A stretch of DNA of 64,000 nt from Rotaria socialis (Eukaryota; Rotifera; Eurotatoria; Philodinida; Philodinidae). The stretch is from positions 40,081-104,080 of the forward strand of contig CAJNYU010000913.1 in the NCBI GenBank assembly GCA_905331475.1. Direction: 5' to 3'. The notes under the pieces are model-generated. The model saw nothing but the letters and a program-made list of their open reading frames with translations, was not told the origin of the DNA and searched no databases. A program made the position numbers and the translations under genes. Shown here in pieces: positions 10,024-21,933 of this stretch (position 1 is its first letter; the number at the start of each line of letters is the position of its first letter).

Positions 10024-11376
10024 TCAAAGTTCAGATTTATCATATTCGTGAATTCGAACACTTTTTTGAAGGACATCAACTAATAATTGTAAAACATTTG
10101 ATGATACACTTTTTAAACGACTACGACTTATATATTCTTGATTATTTTCATCGTTACTTAATTGTGCCCATATATCATCTGCTGTTGGTAATGTTGTATC
10201 TTTTTTTACTAATTCATATGTTACTTGACGAAAAAATTCAAGAAATATATCTTTATACAACTGATCATTTGTACCAAGTAAAAGCAACAAATAATGACGT
10301 GCGTCATCATTAGTAATTGTTTGTTTAGATAAATGTCTTGTACCGTGTTCATATCTCCATAGAAATTTTCCTTTATTCAATGGAACATAAATCGGAGGAT
10401 TTTTTTCACAATCATTTCCATTAAAATCTTCTCGAGTATCGATCGGTGACATATCAATAGATAAAGCTATGGTTCTACCATGTGCTCGTACTTGATGAAA
10501 TATATAAGCTGGAATAAATAGACAATCACCTTCACGTAGGGTAGCCCAATACCACGGTAGATTATGTAAACGTTTATATTTATATGCATTAACTAAATCT
10601 ACATCAATACGAGAATAAAGATCACCATTGGATTGTCGTACTAGATCAAGATCATTTGGATACTGATTTGAAACATCAAAAATAATAAAATCTTTTCGAC
10701 CATCCAATACGCAATGTAATGTATTTGTCGAATGTGCAAGTAAAAGTGATGCCGTATCACCAGCACTTATCCAAAGAACAGGTTCTAATAAGCGATTACG
10801 AAATGTTCCACAATTAATCAATGATGGTAATGGTGTTTCAGATTTCATTTCATCAGGTATAATTGTGTTCATATATAAATCATCATGTCGATATTGCTCA
10901 AGAAATATTTTGAATGGCAGCAAGACTAGTGTATCAACAAGACGTTGTTTTCGTTTAGCAATAGTAATATTTAAGTGTCCATAACGTTTTGATAGATAAC
11001 TATCTGTCCATAAAACATCTAATGCTGGCACCATACCACGAAAAGCAACTGAACGATTGCCTTGAATAAATAAATGATAAAAACGCGCCGGTTCTATTTT
11101 AAGTGAATCTTCTAGTATGGGCGATTCAGCACGTCGTTGCCAGCCTAATGGGCGAAGGTGACCGAGTGCCATCGACTCATGACGTTCGAGAATAGGTGGA
11201 AATGTAACATGTAAATTCATATCTTTTGGAAAACTACTACCATCATCATCAGTAGAAATCCATTGGATTTTCGATTGTATAAGAAGAAATGTTAACAGTA
11301 ACATGATATAGTTGAAAAGGAAAGAAAAAAGAAAGAAAGAATGATATCTACTTGATTGCTTAAGTCGTGTTGCCAC
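10024..11376 (-). CDS. JmjC/cupin_8-domain protein with N-terminal membrane anchor
   Basis: This is a single-exon 450-residue protein. Residues ~13-35 (FFLFSFLFNYIMLLLTFLLI) form a signal anchor, predicting a type II membrane or lumenal protein. Residues ~180-320 carry the double-stranded beta-helix of JmjC hydroxylases, including TNTLHCVLDGRKDFIIFD and LREGDCLFIPAYIFHQVRAH. The second metal-binding His appears in FHQV. At the first metal motif, where active enzymes have HxD/E, the sequence reads LLLAHSTNTLHC, so the acidic ligand seems replaced by Thr. The protein may therefore be catalytically impaired or use another geometry. Family members hydroxylate protein side chains using iron and 2-oxoglutarate. 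The substrate here is unknown. The domain call is firm; the subfamily is not resolved. Confidence 0.8.
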   Translation of the reverse strand: MATRLKQSSRYHSFFLFSFLFNYIMLLLTFLLIQSKIQWISTDDDGSSFPKDMNLHVTFPPILERHESMALGHLRPLGWQRRAESPILEDSLKIEPARFYHLFIQGNRSVAFRGMVPALDVLWTDSYLSKRYGHLNITIAKRKQRLVDTLVLLPFKIFLEQYRHDDLYMNTIIPDEMKSETPLPSLINCGTFRNRLLEPVLWISAGDTASLLLAHSTNTLHCVLDGRKDFIIFDVSNQYPNDLDLVRQSNGDLYSRIDVDLVNAYKYKRLHNLPWYWATLREGDCLFIPAYIFHQVRAHGRTIALSIDMSPIDTREDFNGNDCEKNPPIYVPLNKGKFLWRYEHGTRHLSKQTITNDDARHYLLLLLGTNDQLYKDIFLEFFRQVTYELVKKDTTLPTADDIWAQLSNDENNQEYISRSRLKSVSSNVLQLLVDVLQKSVRIHEYDKSEL

Positions 11377-12255
11377 CAGCTGGCTATACCATGCATATAA
11401 TTATTTTTATTTATTTATGAGAAATTCAGAATAATAATAAAAAGTCAATTATGACGTGGCAAAGTCTGAGTGAACCACTCGATTATTTATTCTGATTAAC
11501 CTATTCGCAATTGAATAATAGAACTTTCCAATTTAGATCAGTCAGAACAAATGATTGAATTTGAAATTTGCACAGAAGCATTTATAACGTCTCAACATGC
11601 GATAGATTTATGCATAGAGTCTATAATGAGCAATTTGTCATGTTGCAACTCTTGAGATAATCACAAAAAGTCATTGAGCTCATTTACGAACAACCAGAAT
11701 TTTATATAGAAATACGATTGTTATCATTTTTAAGTATGCATCTTAAGGTGAATAAAAAATTCAGCAAACCAATCATAACTAAACTGCTGAGACCTATAGT
11801 TAGCATCTTTTTAGGTGTTCGGTAATCTTAAGAAAGTCTCCTTATCGATTCAACATAAACTCAAACAGACCGGTATCAATTCAGATAGTTGGAAACAAAA
11901 AGTGATGAGTTGACCAGTAGATATATTATCTGTGTACATTCAGTACAAGATTTAAACTGTTTTTTTTATCTTCTATAGTGAAAAAAGTCGGTTTAGAATC
12001 GAAAATTTATTCAATGGCCTACGCGAGTAATTTTTCTCTGATTGCATCACATTCAAATGTTCGCATGCGCAGTTCATTTCTATTCGTTTACAGCTGGTGC
12101 CTTTTTTTTCTGATATTGTGTTTGAGAGCTGCTTTCACAAACACGATGCTATTATTGATAATTTATGCTCATAAATATTGAGATCAATTTAACAGTTTCT
12201 TTTTTTTTTATTTGTTTATCTTTAATACAAATAAGAAAAAAAAACATAAACAAGA
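11377..12255. other. Intergenic stretch, nothing recognised
   Basis: A+T-rich spacer between the JmjC gene start and the UPF0390 gene end. The open frame at 11978-12181 is short, and its translation has no domain or signal pattern that I trust. Confidence 0.4.
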
Positions 12256-12516
12256 TTAATTCGGTTTAACCATAGTTAATGATTTTCCTTCATTAGCTTT
12301 GACTTTGTTCGCACATTGTTGTTCAATATTTTTTGCGATATCGGTCGTTAAACGTTGTTGTACAGCTTCAAGACCAGTTTTACCAGTATTGCCAGCTGTT
12401 TTCTTTTTTTTATGCATTTTTGTTCTTGATACTTTGCCTTGGCTAAATTTATTTGCTGATTTCTTTTTGAAATTTGATGGTAATTGAGCTTTTGGTTTCG
12501 ATTTTCCTTGCGGCAT
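12256..12516 (-). CDS. UPF0390 family small basic protein (C19orf53-like)
   Basis: This is an 86-residue single-exon protein. It starts MPQGKSKPKAQLP, matching the M-x-Q-G-K-x-K opening of the UPF0390 family. A very basic middle follows (KSANKFSQGKVSRTKMHKKK), then a helix LEAVQQRLTTDIAKNIEQQ that corresponds to the family's helix before its conserved KxxxxEGK-like tail. Human C19orf53 is of similar size. The molecular role is poorly defined; a nucleolar or RNA-binding role is plausible from charge only. It lies 200 bp downstream of the SMG8 stop, on the same strand. Confidence 0.75.
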   Translation of the reverse strand: MPQGKSKPKAQLPSNFKKKSANKFSQGKVSRTKMHKKKKTAGNTGKTGLEAVQQRLTTDIAKNIEQQCANKVKANEGKSLTMVKPN

Positions 12517-12716
12517 GTTTTTGAATAATCTAAAACAAGTGAAAATAAAAAAAAATTAGAATACACTTTTCAATAGATTTAATATCAAGATTTATTTGTC
12601 CACGAAAAAAGATCACGTAAAACAAGGCACTGCGCTGAATCTTCTTCATTCTGTGGTCGATATAGAGATTGCTCTCCATCGTGATAAATAAATCTAAATG
12701 ACGATAAATATAGATT

Positions 12717-15700
12717 TTAAATATTACTTTTCAAGAAGACTACATACGGAAAACGTAACACCCATATAGAATCTTCTGTCAGATGTATCGGTTGAGTGTA
12801 ACTTGGAAAAAATATTGGGCTGCTGGGACCACCTGGTACAACTTGCGGATGAAGTACACATTGAATGGGTGTTGCTGATGATGGTGTTACAACGAATGCA
12901 CGCATTAGTTGTGCCCAAACACGTGCGCCACTAGATAATATTCGACAAGAACATGGAGTATATAATGGCATATCAGACCGAACTAATTTAGCACCGTCAT
13001 CCTATTTTGAAAAACAAAATGCTTGAGTTTAGAGAACATCTGAAAATGAGTATAAACAAACTTTGACGGCTCCATTTTGACCAACCCGAACGACATGATT
13101 AGGTGATGAACAGAGAAATCGATGGCCACGGGGGCATTCATATTCGCATCCAATATAAATACGAATAGTAACGTCCCAAATTGATGAACTTGCTGCACCT
13201 GAAAATTCATTGTGCAATTATTGATGTGAGTTTTTGCTGTTCACAAATGTTAAAAGAAAAAACTGAATACTTAGAAATGAAATGCTATTTAATGGTAATC
13301 ACTAGTTTTAAAGTGGGTTGCTCTGACAATAGATTGCGCTCGTGGGAATTTTTTAAAATTGTTTTATGAAACACGATCGAAAAGCAATGTTCAAGTGTAT
13401 GTGATAGAAATTTACATTCACTTCACATGGTTCATGATAGACTTTGTTTGTATAGCATCGATGGCCAATTATATAGATAGAGAACTCATTCTTTTCCTTC
13501 ATATGGAGTAAGTTTTGTTTGAACAACTTTCAAGAGTAGCTAACCTCGTCGATTGTTTTTATAACTACGTGTAGCTGTTGTTCGTTGTTGATGATATTGT
13601 GCAGCACCACCACCACCACCACCACCGGCATTCGCGGCTGATGCTTGATTATTATGTGGATTTATATCCCATGGTATCAAATGATTTAAACCAGTCAAAA
13701 ATCCTGGTTGTTGAAGACCTAAGAAGAAATTTTAATATGCAGCGAGTCGAAATGAGTTTGATTAGTTATTCGAGAATATTTGGCTTTTTTTTCACTATAA
13801 TCTTTAATTTGAATTCAACAGATAAACAAGGTGTATCGCCAACATTTTATTATCATTCTCAGCATTAAATAAAGTCCCGAGAAAATGACTCTTCAGTCGA
13901 CAACTAGCATTGTTTTTTATCGTTTCTTCCTTATTTTTGTTCATGAGTGCGATTTTCAAGACGTTTTGTGAAAACAATAGAAAACTTGAGTATAGTTTTT
14001 AGTTCCAGTCCCAATTATAACGTTTTCAGTAAAAACATTTCATATACATGTAGAAATAGCTGAACCTATTCTTGGTTTTTTGTTCTTCAGATACATAATC
14101 TTACTCTACAGTAGAAGAATTAAACGTTCAGAAAAATACTTTCTATCACTGCTAATTAAATTTCATTGGTTCGTGCCAAGCCAGTAGCTTTCAGTATACA
14201 CCTGCCTATCAAAGGATAAAGTTTTAAATTACCTTTCGTCGGTACGTAATCTGATGCTCGGCCAATACAACATAAACTCCAAGAACTATGTCGAGGTAGT
14301 AATCCTGGTGGGCAATCTGAATGTGTCATACCATCGAGATATTCAGTTGTACTTGGAATAGGTTGTTCATCATCAGTACATGTAACTGTTTTATGTTTGT
14401 CTGGTTTTTCACCAGTTATGTTATCTAATATTGGCTGTTCATTGTCTGGTACAGGTGAATAAAGTGCAACTGACGCCGATTGACCTTTTATATTCAATAA
14501 GGTTATATGCATATATATTAATCAATTAAACATTATAGAAAGAAGGCAATATTTACTTAATTCAGATGCGCCACTTAGATCATCAGTAGTACTGGGAACT
14601 TTCAATTCATTTTTATGACTATTACCTAAATGAAAAAAATAAAAAGTTGAGTCTTTAAAGAAGGCATTTTTTTTTGTTTTGCTTTGAATACAAGGTCGTG
14701 CTTCTGTTGATGCCACTGGTCCTCGAAAGATTGGAAATTCAAAATAAATTGGTTTAACTGATAACATTTTATTAACATCTTGATAGAAATCATAATTAGC
14801 TTCCTAAAATTGATCAAACAATAGTATAGAAATTTTTCGTTTTCAAATGCTTTGAAATTACTTTTAAGTCAAATGGATCTTCACGTTCTTGTAAAATTTG
14901 ACCACAATTACTGGCTGCTATTAATTGAATCTTTGAAGAATAAAAATTCAAAAAAACGAATATACATTTTTAAACGCTTACTTTACTATTGTGTGCTCTC
15001 AAAGGTAGATGTGCAAAATTTGTTGAATCATTTGTATTTTCCTCGCCAGGTATGCGATGTAACTAAATAGATGCCATAGTTATATAATTCTCTAATGTTA
15101 AATAGTTCTCTTGTTTTGAGAAATTCAAGCAACATAATAAAAGTAATCGACTTTCGTATTTTACTCAATAGAAATAAAATATTTTCTGTTGATAGTTTTT
15201 CTTCCTGAGAGCTTAGAATTCAACCCAAATTTGCATATTGAACTATTTTATAAGTATTCAAAAATTATTCATACTTCGTTTTTACACGGATTTCTTGTAA
15301 GACTAATCGCTTCACATAATTGCCTTCCATCATGCCATAAACGTGTACATTGTTCAATAAGTTGTTGTACATATCGTTTGTAACTTGAACCGCGTGCATA
15401 AGTTGCAAAAAATTCAATTGTTGCTTGCAACTAAAAACAAGAAAAGATTTTTCCAAAACTTAGCTAATCAAATTCATTTTTGTTGTTGGATACGAACTCG
15501 TTGCTCATGAAAATGTCTTGTATACCTCGATGGTAGACCTTCTTCATAATATTTAATAGCCATGGGTAGATATTTTTTACATCGTGTTTCATTTAGTTTT
15601 CCATCTGGATCAATATTAGCTCGAAGCATACCGAATGATTGACGCATAACTTTATTTGTTGCTGGCATTGTTTCGAATAATTCACGTATAGTCGTAAATA

Positions 15701-16904
15701 GATTTAGCCACACTGAATATGTACATGACTCAAACAATGATGATTCACTACGTGCACCACCTGATATACCATCGTTGGACCAGCCATCTGTCAGTGCCTC
15801 TTCAATATGACGAAATAGAAAACGTTTAAAAGCTGCTGTATCATCTTGTTGCTGAACATTTGCACGATTGAATAGATTTGTATTACTTGCTAATAGATAA
15901 AAATAAAGAAAAAGAATTATAAGAAAAATCGTTAAGAGTATATTATTTACAAGAATCTTTTGTTTGTTTTACAAAACCTTGTAAAATGCCTAGTAACTTT
16001 TGTGTTTGTCCTAACGATGAGGATTCTTTATAACAGCGATGAATAAACACAAATGGTTGTTTATGCGCAATCGTAAACAATGCAGAGTTACTACAGAATG
16101 ATAAACAAAACAAAAAATAGTCTTTCGAAAAAGCTATTATTTCAATAGAATTTTACATTTGATTTGAAATAACATAAGAACATCGCAATGCATTGAAAAT
16201 AATATTTTCTAAGCTAAGTGCCATATTGATTAGTTTCTGATCATCATCTCGATCTCCCCCGCTCGGTAAATCATTTCCTTTATGATGATGATTTTCAAAA
16301 ATAAATAATGCACGTGGTACGCATAAACGCCCATCGCTCATCATAACATCAGTTTCTTTTAATCCACTATGCGAACGAATGGCTTCTAATATAGCTGATT
16401 TTGTTTTGTGACGTAAAAGTTCAATAATACGAAAAAAACGTAAATAATTTAAATCAAATGTATGTGATGAATGAGAAATCTAAATAAGAATAAAATTGGC
16501 TTAGAACTCATCCTATATATGCATTTCTAAAAATAACTTACAACAATAATATGAGATAGAAGAAAACAAATAAGACTTTTCTTTATAAAATTTGCTTGTT
16601 TATGTTCCCATAATTGTGCAAAATTTTTTATCGACGTATCATCATTAATATTATCGATTAAATGTAATAATTGATATGTATCATGAAATGAACGAAGATG
16701 AATATATATTGTGTTATTCAAATGATCATAATAATATTCAAAATCATCTTCATTATTGAGAACGCAATGTTCTTTAAACGCAGGTATTTGAATAAGTTGA
16801 TTGAATTTCCAAGATTTATTACATTGTTGTTCAAATAAAGTGCTTTTACCAATTAATGATACAATACATAATCGATTTTCTTTTCTACCAGAATCATCTA
16901 CCAT
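12717..16904 (-). CDS. SMG8: SMG8, regulator of the SMG1 kinase in nonsense-mediated mRNA decay
   Basis: Exons from the 5' end: 16904-16542, 16479-16157, 16090-15951, 15889-15498, 15430-15275, 15062-14982, 14930-14862, 14803-14692, 14625-14557, 14484-14233, 13718-13545, 13198-13062 and 13001-12717. They total 2553 nt, 850 residues, and every junction is GT-AG and in phase. SMG8 binds SMG9 and restrains SMG1, which phosphorylates UPF1. Family landmarks are SHIIV before FDLNYLRFFR, the LWHDGRQLCEAISLTRNPC block, NCGQ...EREDPFDLKEANYDFY, the HSDCPPGLLPRHSSWSL block, EYECPRGHRFLC (a putative zinc-binding CPxGH motif) and the C-terminal DSIWVLRFPYVV. Exon 11 encodes a poly-Gly run beside Ala, unlike the conserved core. 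Introns after exons 10 and 11 are long for this genome (514 and 346 bp). The protein is somewhat shorter than human SMG8 (~990). Confidence 0.93.
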
Positions 16905-17504
16905 ATCAGTTCTCTTTTTATTTATTTGTTGTTGTTTTTTTCTATCAAATATCTAGAGAGTAATATATTTTTCAGGTTCCAAATCAGCTATTGCTAAATT
17001 TCATCAAAAATAAATAAATAGATAACATTTCAATTTTTGCATTGGTAAAATTATTCATTTTTTCAAAGATGCAAAAGGACAGAAGAGTCTAAGCAAAACA
17101 TTAGATGGAAATAAGCCAAAGCAAAAAGCAAAAACAAACTGCAGTATGAAAAGAAGAAAAAGAAAGAATTTCAAGATTTAACGAATGGGAAAATATTATA
17201 AGAAAACTAGTATTCTGTTTTTTTCTTATATACCAGCTAGCAGAGTAAGCACACATTTAAAGAACAACAATGGATAAAATATCTATACAATGTCTTAAAA
17301 GTAATAAATAGAAAGAGGATGGCACAAGAACAAAAAACAAAATTATTTTTTGCATATAATTAACGTTCGATGTCAACTAGAAATTTTAAAAAAGGCACAC
17401 AACAAAGTATATATATATTCAAAGTACAGACAATTTATTCGTTATTTGTTTACTACTACTGTTCCACATGATGATGATGATGATGATTATAATATTATTT
17501 TTCC
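16905..17504. other. Spacer between PACSIN 3' end and SMG8 start
   Basis: No gene was seen. It should hold the SMG8 promoter (near 16905-17000) and the PACSIN 3' UTR on the minus strand. A (GAT)n tract lies at about 17469-17485. Confidence 0.4.
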
Positions 17505-20500
17505 TTAGAGGATTTCAACATAAGTAGCTGGATAAAGACCAGTACGATTTCCAACGCGTCCTCTACACCATCCTTGATCATCCTCGTCTTCCAATTTAGT
17601 AAATACATCACCTAGAAATGTAAAAATAAATAGATTGATAAATCGTTTTCAAAGCAAAACAAAAACGAAAATTTACCTTGTTTAAATGTTAATTCATCTT
17701 GTTCTTGTGCTTCATAATCGTAAAGAGCTCGTACAGGTACACCGGCACTATTATCAAGTGATGAACCACCTGCTGATGCTGGCGATTGAAAAGAACGATG
17801 ATGTGATGATGACGATGAATCAACATTATCGTCATCATCTACAAATGGATTAGCCGCTGCTGGATAAGGTGGTGAATGAACATCATGTGTTGAATATGGT
17901 GGTAACGATGGATAACCACTATTATTTGAGCTAGAGAAAAAAGAGAGAGAAAGAAAACGTAAAATATTAATTGATCAATTGAATATTAAAAATATGCATG
18001 CACATCATGACAGTAAATATTTGAGTTAGATAACTTGTCATGCAAAGAGTAAAGCTGAAATTTTTTGATGAATGCTCATAATAGCTTAAAACATAAAGCA
18101 AGGAGAAATGCAAAGAAAACAACAAACAAACGTGAAGCTTAGATTTGCAACTCTCTACCCATTATTCGTCGATTTTTCTTTTAGTGGTGCATCATTATCT
18201 TCGTCATCTTCATCGAAAGGGTTCGCATTGCTTGCAGTACTCGTATCCAACGTCGGATAAACAGTTGAACGTGCGTTTTGAACTGGTGATTGATTTACAG
18301 GACTACAGACAAAAGGAGATGATCAATTGAATATAATCATAAATGTAAAAGCAAAAAAGAAGACATTTACGACGGCAACTACGATTCATTCTAAATTCAT
18401 AATACATCGATAGAAGCTAGTGCTTTGTATAGACATCAACATTGATATACAACATAAAATTGTTAATTGAATGGTGAGTAATTTCTATATTGCTTCAAAT
18501 TTAGTAAAAACAGAATGAGATTCTTTATACGTCTATATCAAAATAAATGAAATATCGAATTGTATCGACTATATATTTCTTTTTACAACTATTTATTTGA
18601 CTTCTATTCATGTCAAAAGTATCGAGTTTATGAGTCAATATATTCTGAAATTTTTAGAGTATATTGAATAATAGCCTTTTATTTTGCTACGTGTCGATTT
18701 GCCAGTAATAGGATCGAAAACAAATATTGAATTATTTGACTTATTTTACACAGAGATTATACTTAACCTAGACAAAAGAAAATAATACTAATATCTTACA
18801 AAGTTGATAAACGATTATCAGTAGATGAAGGATAACTTGGTGGTCCATTACTATTCGAACGAATAGCAGTGACAACAACTGGATTTTCTCGTTCCATTTC
18901 ACCTTTACCACGGCGACCAAGTGTACGATGTGATTCTGAATATTCCTAGAAGAAAATAATGAAAATTTTAATATCATATGACGACAAAAAAAAACAATTT
19001 TTGTTTTCAATTCGTCAATTATACGTTAGCAAATAGAGAGAAAGAGCCAAGCAAGAGATAGAAACAAAAATAATACAATATATATATATGACCAATATAG
19101 AAGAAATATATATATATATATATTTATCGTCAGTATATAGACATCAAAGAAACCAGTATATAAGTTGTTGTCTTTTTTTCTAATAGTGGGAGGCTAACTA
19201 TATGTCTATTTAAAATTTATAGGTATGTGATGATCTACTTCACGCTTGACAAGGCCTCGGCGCATGCGTGTAACAACAGCAGCAGTTCGTCGCATCGATC
19301 GACGAAGAGTTGCATATGAATCGCCAACTACAACAGCAGCATTCGTTTCACTAACGATCTCCACTAGTGGTCGTCGATAGTATGTTTCATAACCCAACGA
19401 TAAATCACCAGAATAAGAAAAGTAATTATGTTGTAATTGTTGTTGTTGTTGTTGTTGATGATGATGATGATGATGGTAATGATCTAACTTTGTTGACTCC
19501 TAAGAGGTGGCAAGGCTGATAATCGAAATAATAGAAGCGAGAATAAAACAAAAGCTTTTGGCAAATTTGAGAGAAATGATGAAGAAGCATACACAAATTT
19601 ATAAGATCAGTAAGTGACAGAGAAAGATAGCTAATGAAATACCTCAAATACTGGCCAATTCATTTTCATTGTCGCACCATATGTATCCGACCACCATGTT
19701 AAATCTTTATCTGGGTCACAATTTTCGATTGTATGAGAAAATTGCTGAAATATTGGTGATCTATGAGAGAGAGAGAGTAAGAAAAACAAAATTTCAAGTC
19801 TAACATCAATAAAATTCAAACACATTAATTTTGAGTATTTCCGTTTTCTTTCTCATTCAAAACATTATTAGTTAAAATTAGCGATAATTTTTATGTATTT
19901 TAGATAAATACCGGATGTTGACATGACAAAAGCAAAATCTTTTTTTATCCTAGTTTCACTAGATAACCTAATCGATGTTTTTCTTTTCTGTTGACATTCA
20001 TAACACAAATATGGACTCTTATTCAGCTTTCATCTTTTCTTAAATGAAACTCAACATACACAAATATTCATATGACTTTCGAACTATGCTGCATCATACT
20101 CACACTTATGGTGATAATCAATCGTTTTTATGTGTACACATTAAATAGATCATAAGTGTCTGTAGCATAAATTAAAAAATTAGAATGCCTTCATCTCCAC
20201 TACAACTAAAGAGCTATTTAACAAATTTTGTTTTATTTCGAAAAATAGATTTGAAGAATTATAATTTAATTTACTAACATTACTTTTAAATGATCTCATA
20301 GATACAACCATATTGTTATTTAACATAAGGAACTTTAAGAATAATATTATATTAAAGCGCATAGAGCAATAGCAGAAAATTAATCATTTTAAAGGTTATC
20401 GATTACAATATATATCTAAATATCGGTTTCTTTTTGAAAAATCGATATCTAACAAAATTAAATTGTACATGTGAGTCATTGAATATGAAGTCATATAATC

Positions 20501-21933
20501 AAGCAAACTAATCGTAAAAGTCTGCACGATATATGTCTATCAATTTATTTAATGAACTTAACAAAGTTCACTTTACATTTTTTTTTGCTTATTTTCATAC
20601 GATTATCTTTTGTAAATATCTCTAGTGGATTCAAAAATACTACTTCAACAGAGTATTTATTCATGCCACGAGTATTAGAAAAACAAGCGTCTGAATGGTG
20701 CACTACATTAAATTGAAGGGGAGCTATTTAAAATTTTATTTATGACTAATTGCATCTATGTACGAACGAAAGTATTTGAGGTGTCCTTAAAAATATTAGA
20801 ATTTTTCTTTGCTTACCTTAATCGACTAGTAATATCTAGACATTTTTCAGTATGACTTAGAAATTCTTGAAATTTAACAAGACGATCTTTTTCAAATGCT
20901 TGACACCGGATAAAAACCTTTTTTTTGTTTTAAAAGAAAGAAAATCAATCACAAAAAAAAGACAAAAATATATCATTCATATTTACATCGTTCATATCAT
21001 CCATATATTTTGGATTAGCTCGATTGAGATCTTGAAGTGCTTCAGAATATTTTATTTTAGCAGAATCTTTATCTTTACGACATCGTTCAACTCTCTCAAC
21101 GGCTTTTGAACGCTGAAAATGAAAGAACAATAAATTTTCTGTTCTCATATTAATATCGGCGTAGTCGTTTAGCTACTTGTTCTTGTGGAATCGAACCATC
21201 CAATTTAGCATTATTCTCTTGCGTTTCAGCTGTTTTAAGACCTTTGGTTGCTACATGATATTCACGTTTATATTTATCAACTTTAGTATACAATTTAGCC
21301 CACGGTTTTTGTGCCTATTGAAAGCAAGATTAAATCATAGGATTAATTTGTTTGCCTAATAAACACACAAATAGATACGAACTCTTTTAAAATCTTCGTC
21401 GAATTCTTTTGTTGATTTGACATGCATCATTGATTTAATATATTTTCCTTTTTGCCATGTTTTTATCGATGGTATAACATCATTTTGTAAATCATCATGA
21501 ACTGCTTGATGCACTTCAGCTGTTGCATCAGCTTCAGACATAACTGCTTTCCAAGCTGATGTCATTGAACCGAATTCCGATGCTGATAAAATGAAAATAT
21601 TCAATAGAAAATAGATATTCAAAAGAAAAGTTCATTTACATTTTGCTACATAATCAGACCATTTTTTTGACCAACTTTTAAGCATTTTTGAAAATGTTTT
21701 TTCAAGTTCAGCTCGTTCACCTATCATACTAATGAGATCAGTTGTTAATTTATTGCCGTCATCACAGCGTTTTACTGCTCGACTGTATTTACCAATCTAT
21801 GAAAGATTGAATTGTATAAAAAATTTCTTTCTTTCTCTTTCTATGGTGTTGTACATACCTCCCAAAATGAATCGGTTAGTGGTACATATAGATCATGTTC
21901 CGCATTTGATTTATCACCGCTTAGTGCATCCAT
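17505..21933 (-). CDS. PACSIN: PACSIN/syndapin: F-BAR, NPF motifs and SH3
   Basis: Exons from the 5' end: 21933-21859, 21796-21640, 21582-21383, 21314-21177, 21112-20987, 20917-20817, 19760-19643, 18945-18800, 18302-18159, 17930-17677 and 17611-17505. They sum to 1566 nt, 521 residues. The protein bends and tubulates membranes in endocytosis and links dynamin and N-WASP (SH3) to EHD proteins (NPF). The start [14 protein letters not shown] runs into [20 protein letters not shown], the family's F-BAR opening; [24 protein letters not shown] and MKMNWPVFE are F-BAR landmarks (residues ~15-305). NPF motifs lie at ~381 ([11 protein letters not shown]) and ~430 ([10 protein letters not shown]). The SH3 spans ~463-521 ([37 protein letters not shown]). 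The 897-bp intron between exons 7 and 8 contains the 6-kb gene's odd candidate 3' exon (see 19206-19499). Confidence 0.95.
19206..19499 (-). CDS. PACSIN: Candidate alternative 3'-terminal exon of PACSIN (His/Gln-rich tail)
   Basis: A 294-nt open stretch begins right after a good acceptor (CCACCTCTTAG, minus strand) in the intron between F-BAR exon 7 and exon 8, in the phase left by exon 7 (...VFE). Its translation is ESTKLDHY, then six His, seven Gln, then a 70-residue tail with [26 protein letters not shown] and [12 protein letters not shown], ending at TAG (19206). Use of this exon would make a PACSIN with F-BAR but no NPF motifs or SH3. That would still curve membrane but not recruit dynamin. 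The frame is open for 98 codons in A+T-rich DNA, which is unlikely in an ordinary intron. No clear poly(A) signal was seen close behind. A cassette exon is the alternative. Confidence 0.55.
   Translation of the reverse strand, partial: ESTKLDHYHHHHHHQQQQQQQLQHNYFSYSGDLSLGYETYYRRPLVEIVSETNAAVVVGDSYATLRRSMRRTAAVVTRMRRGLVKREVDHHIPINFK

Noticed and set aside
12299..12566. Two alternative open frames overlapping the UPF0390 gene
   Set aside because: Shadows in other frames; only the 12256-12516 minus frame matches a family.
13578..13868. Plus-strand frame with a run of eight histidines
   Set aside because: It is the antisense of the poly-Gly run in SMG8 exon 11 and neighbouring intron sequence.
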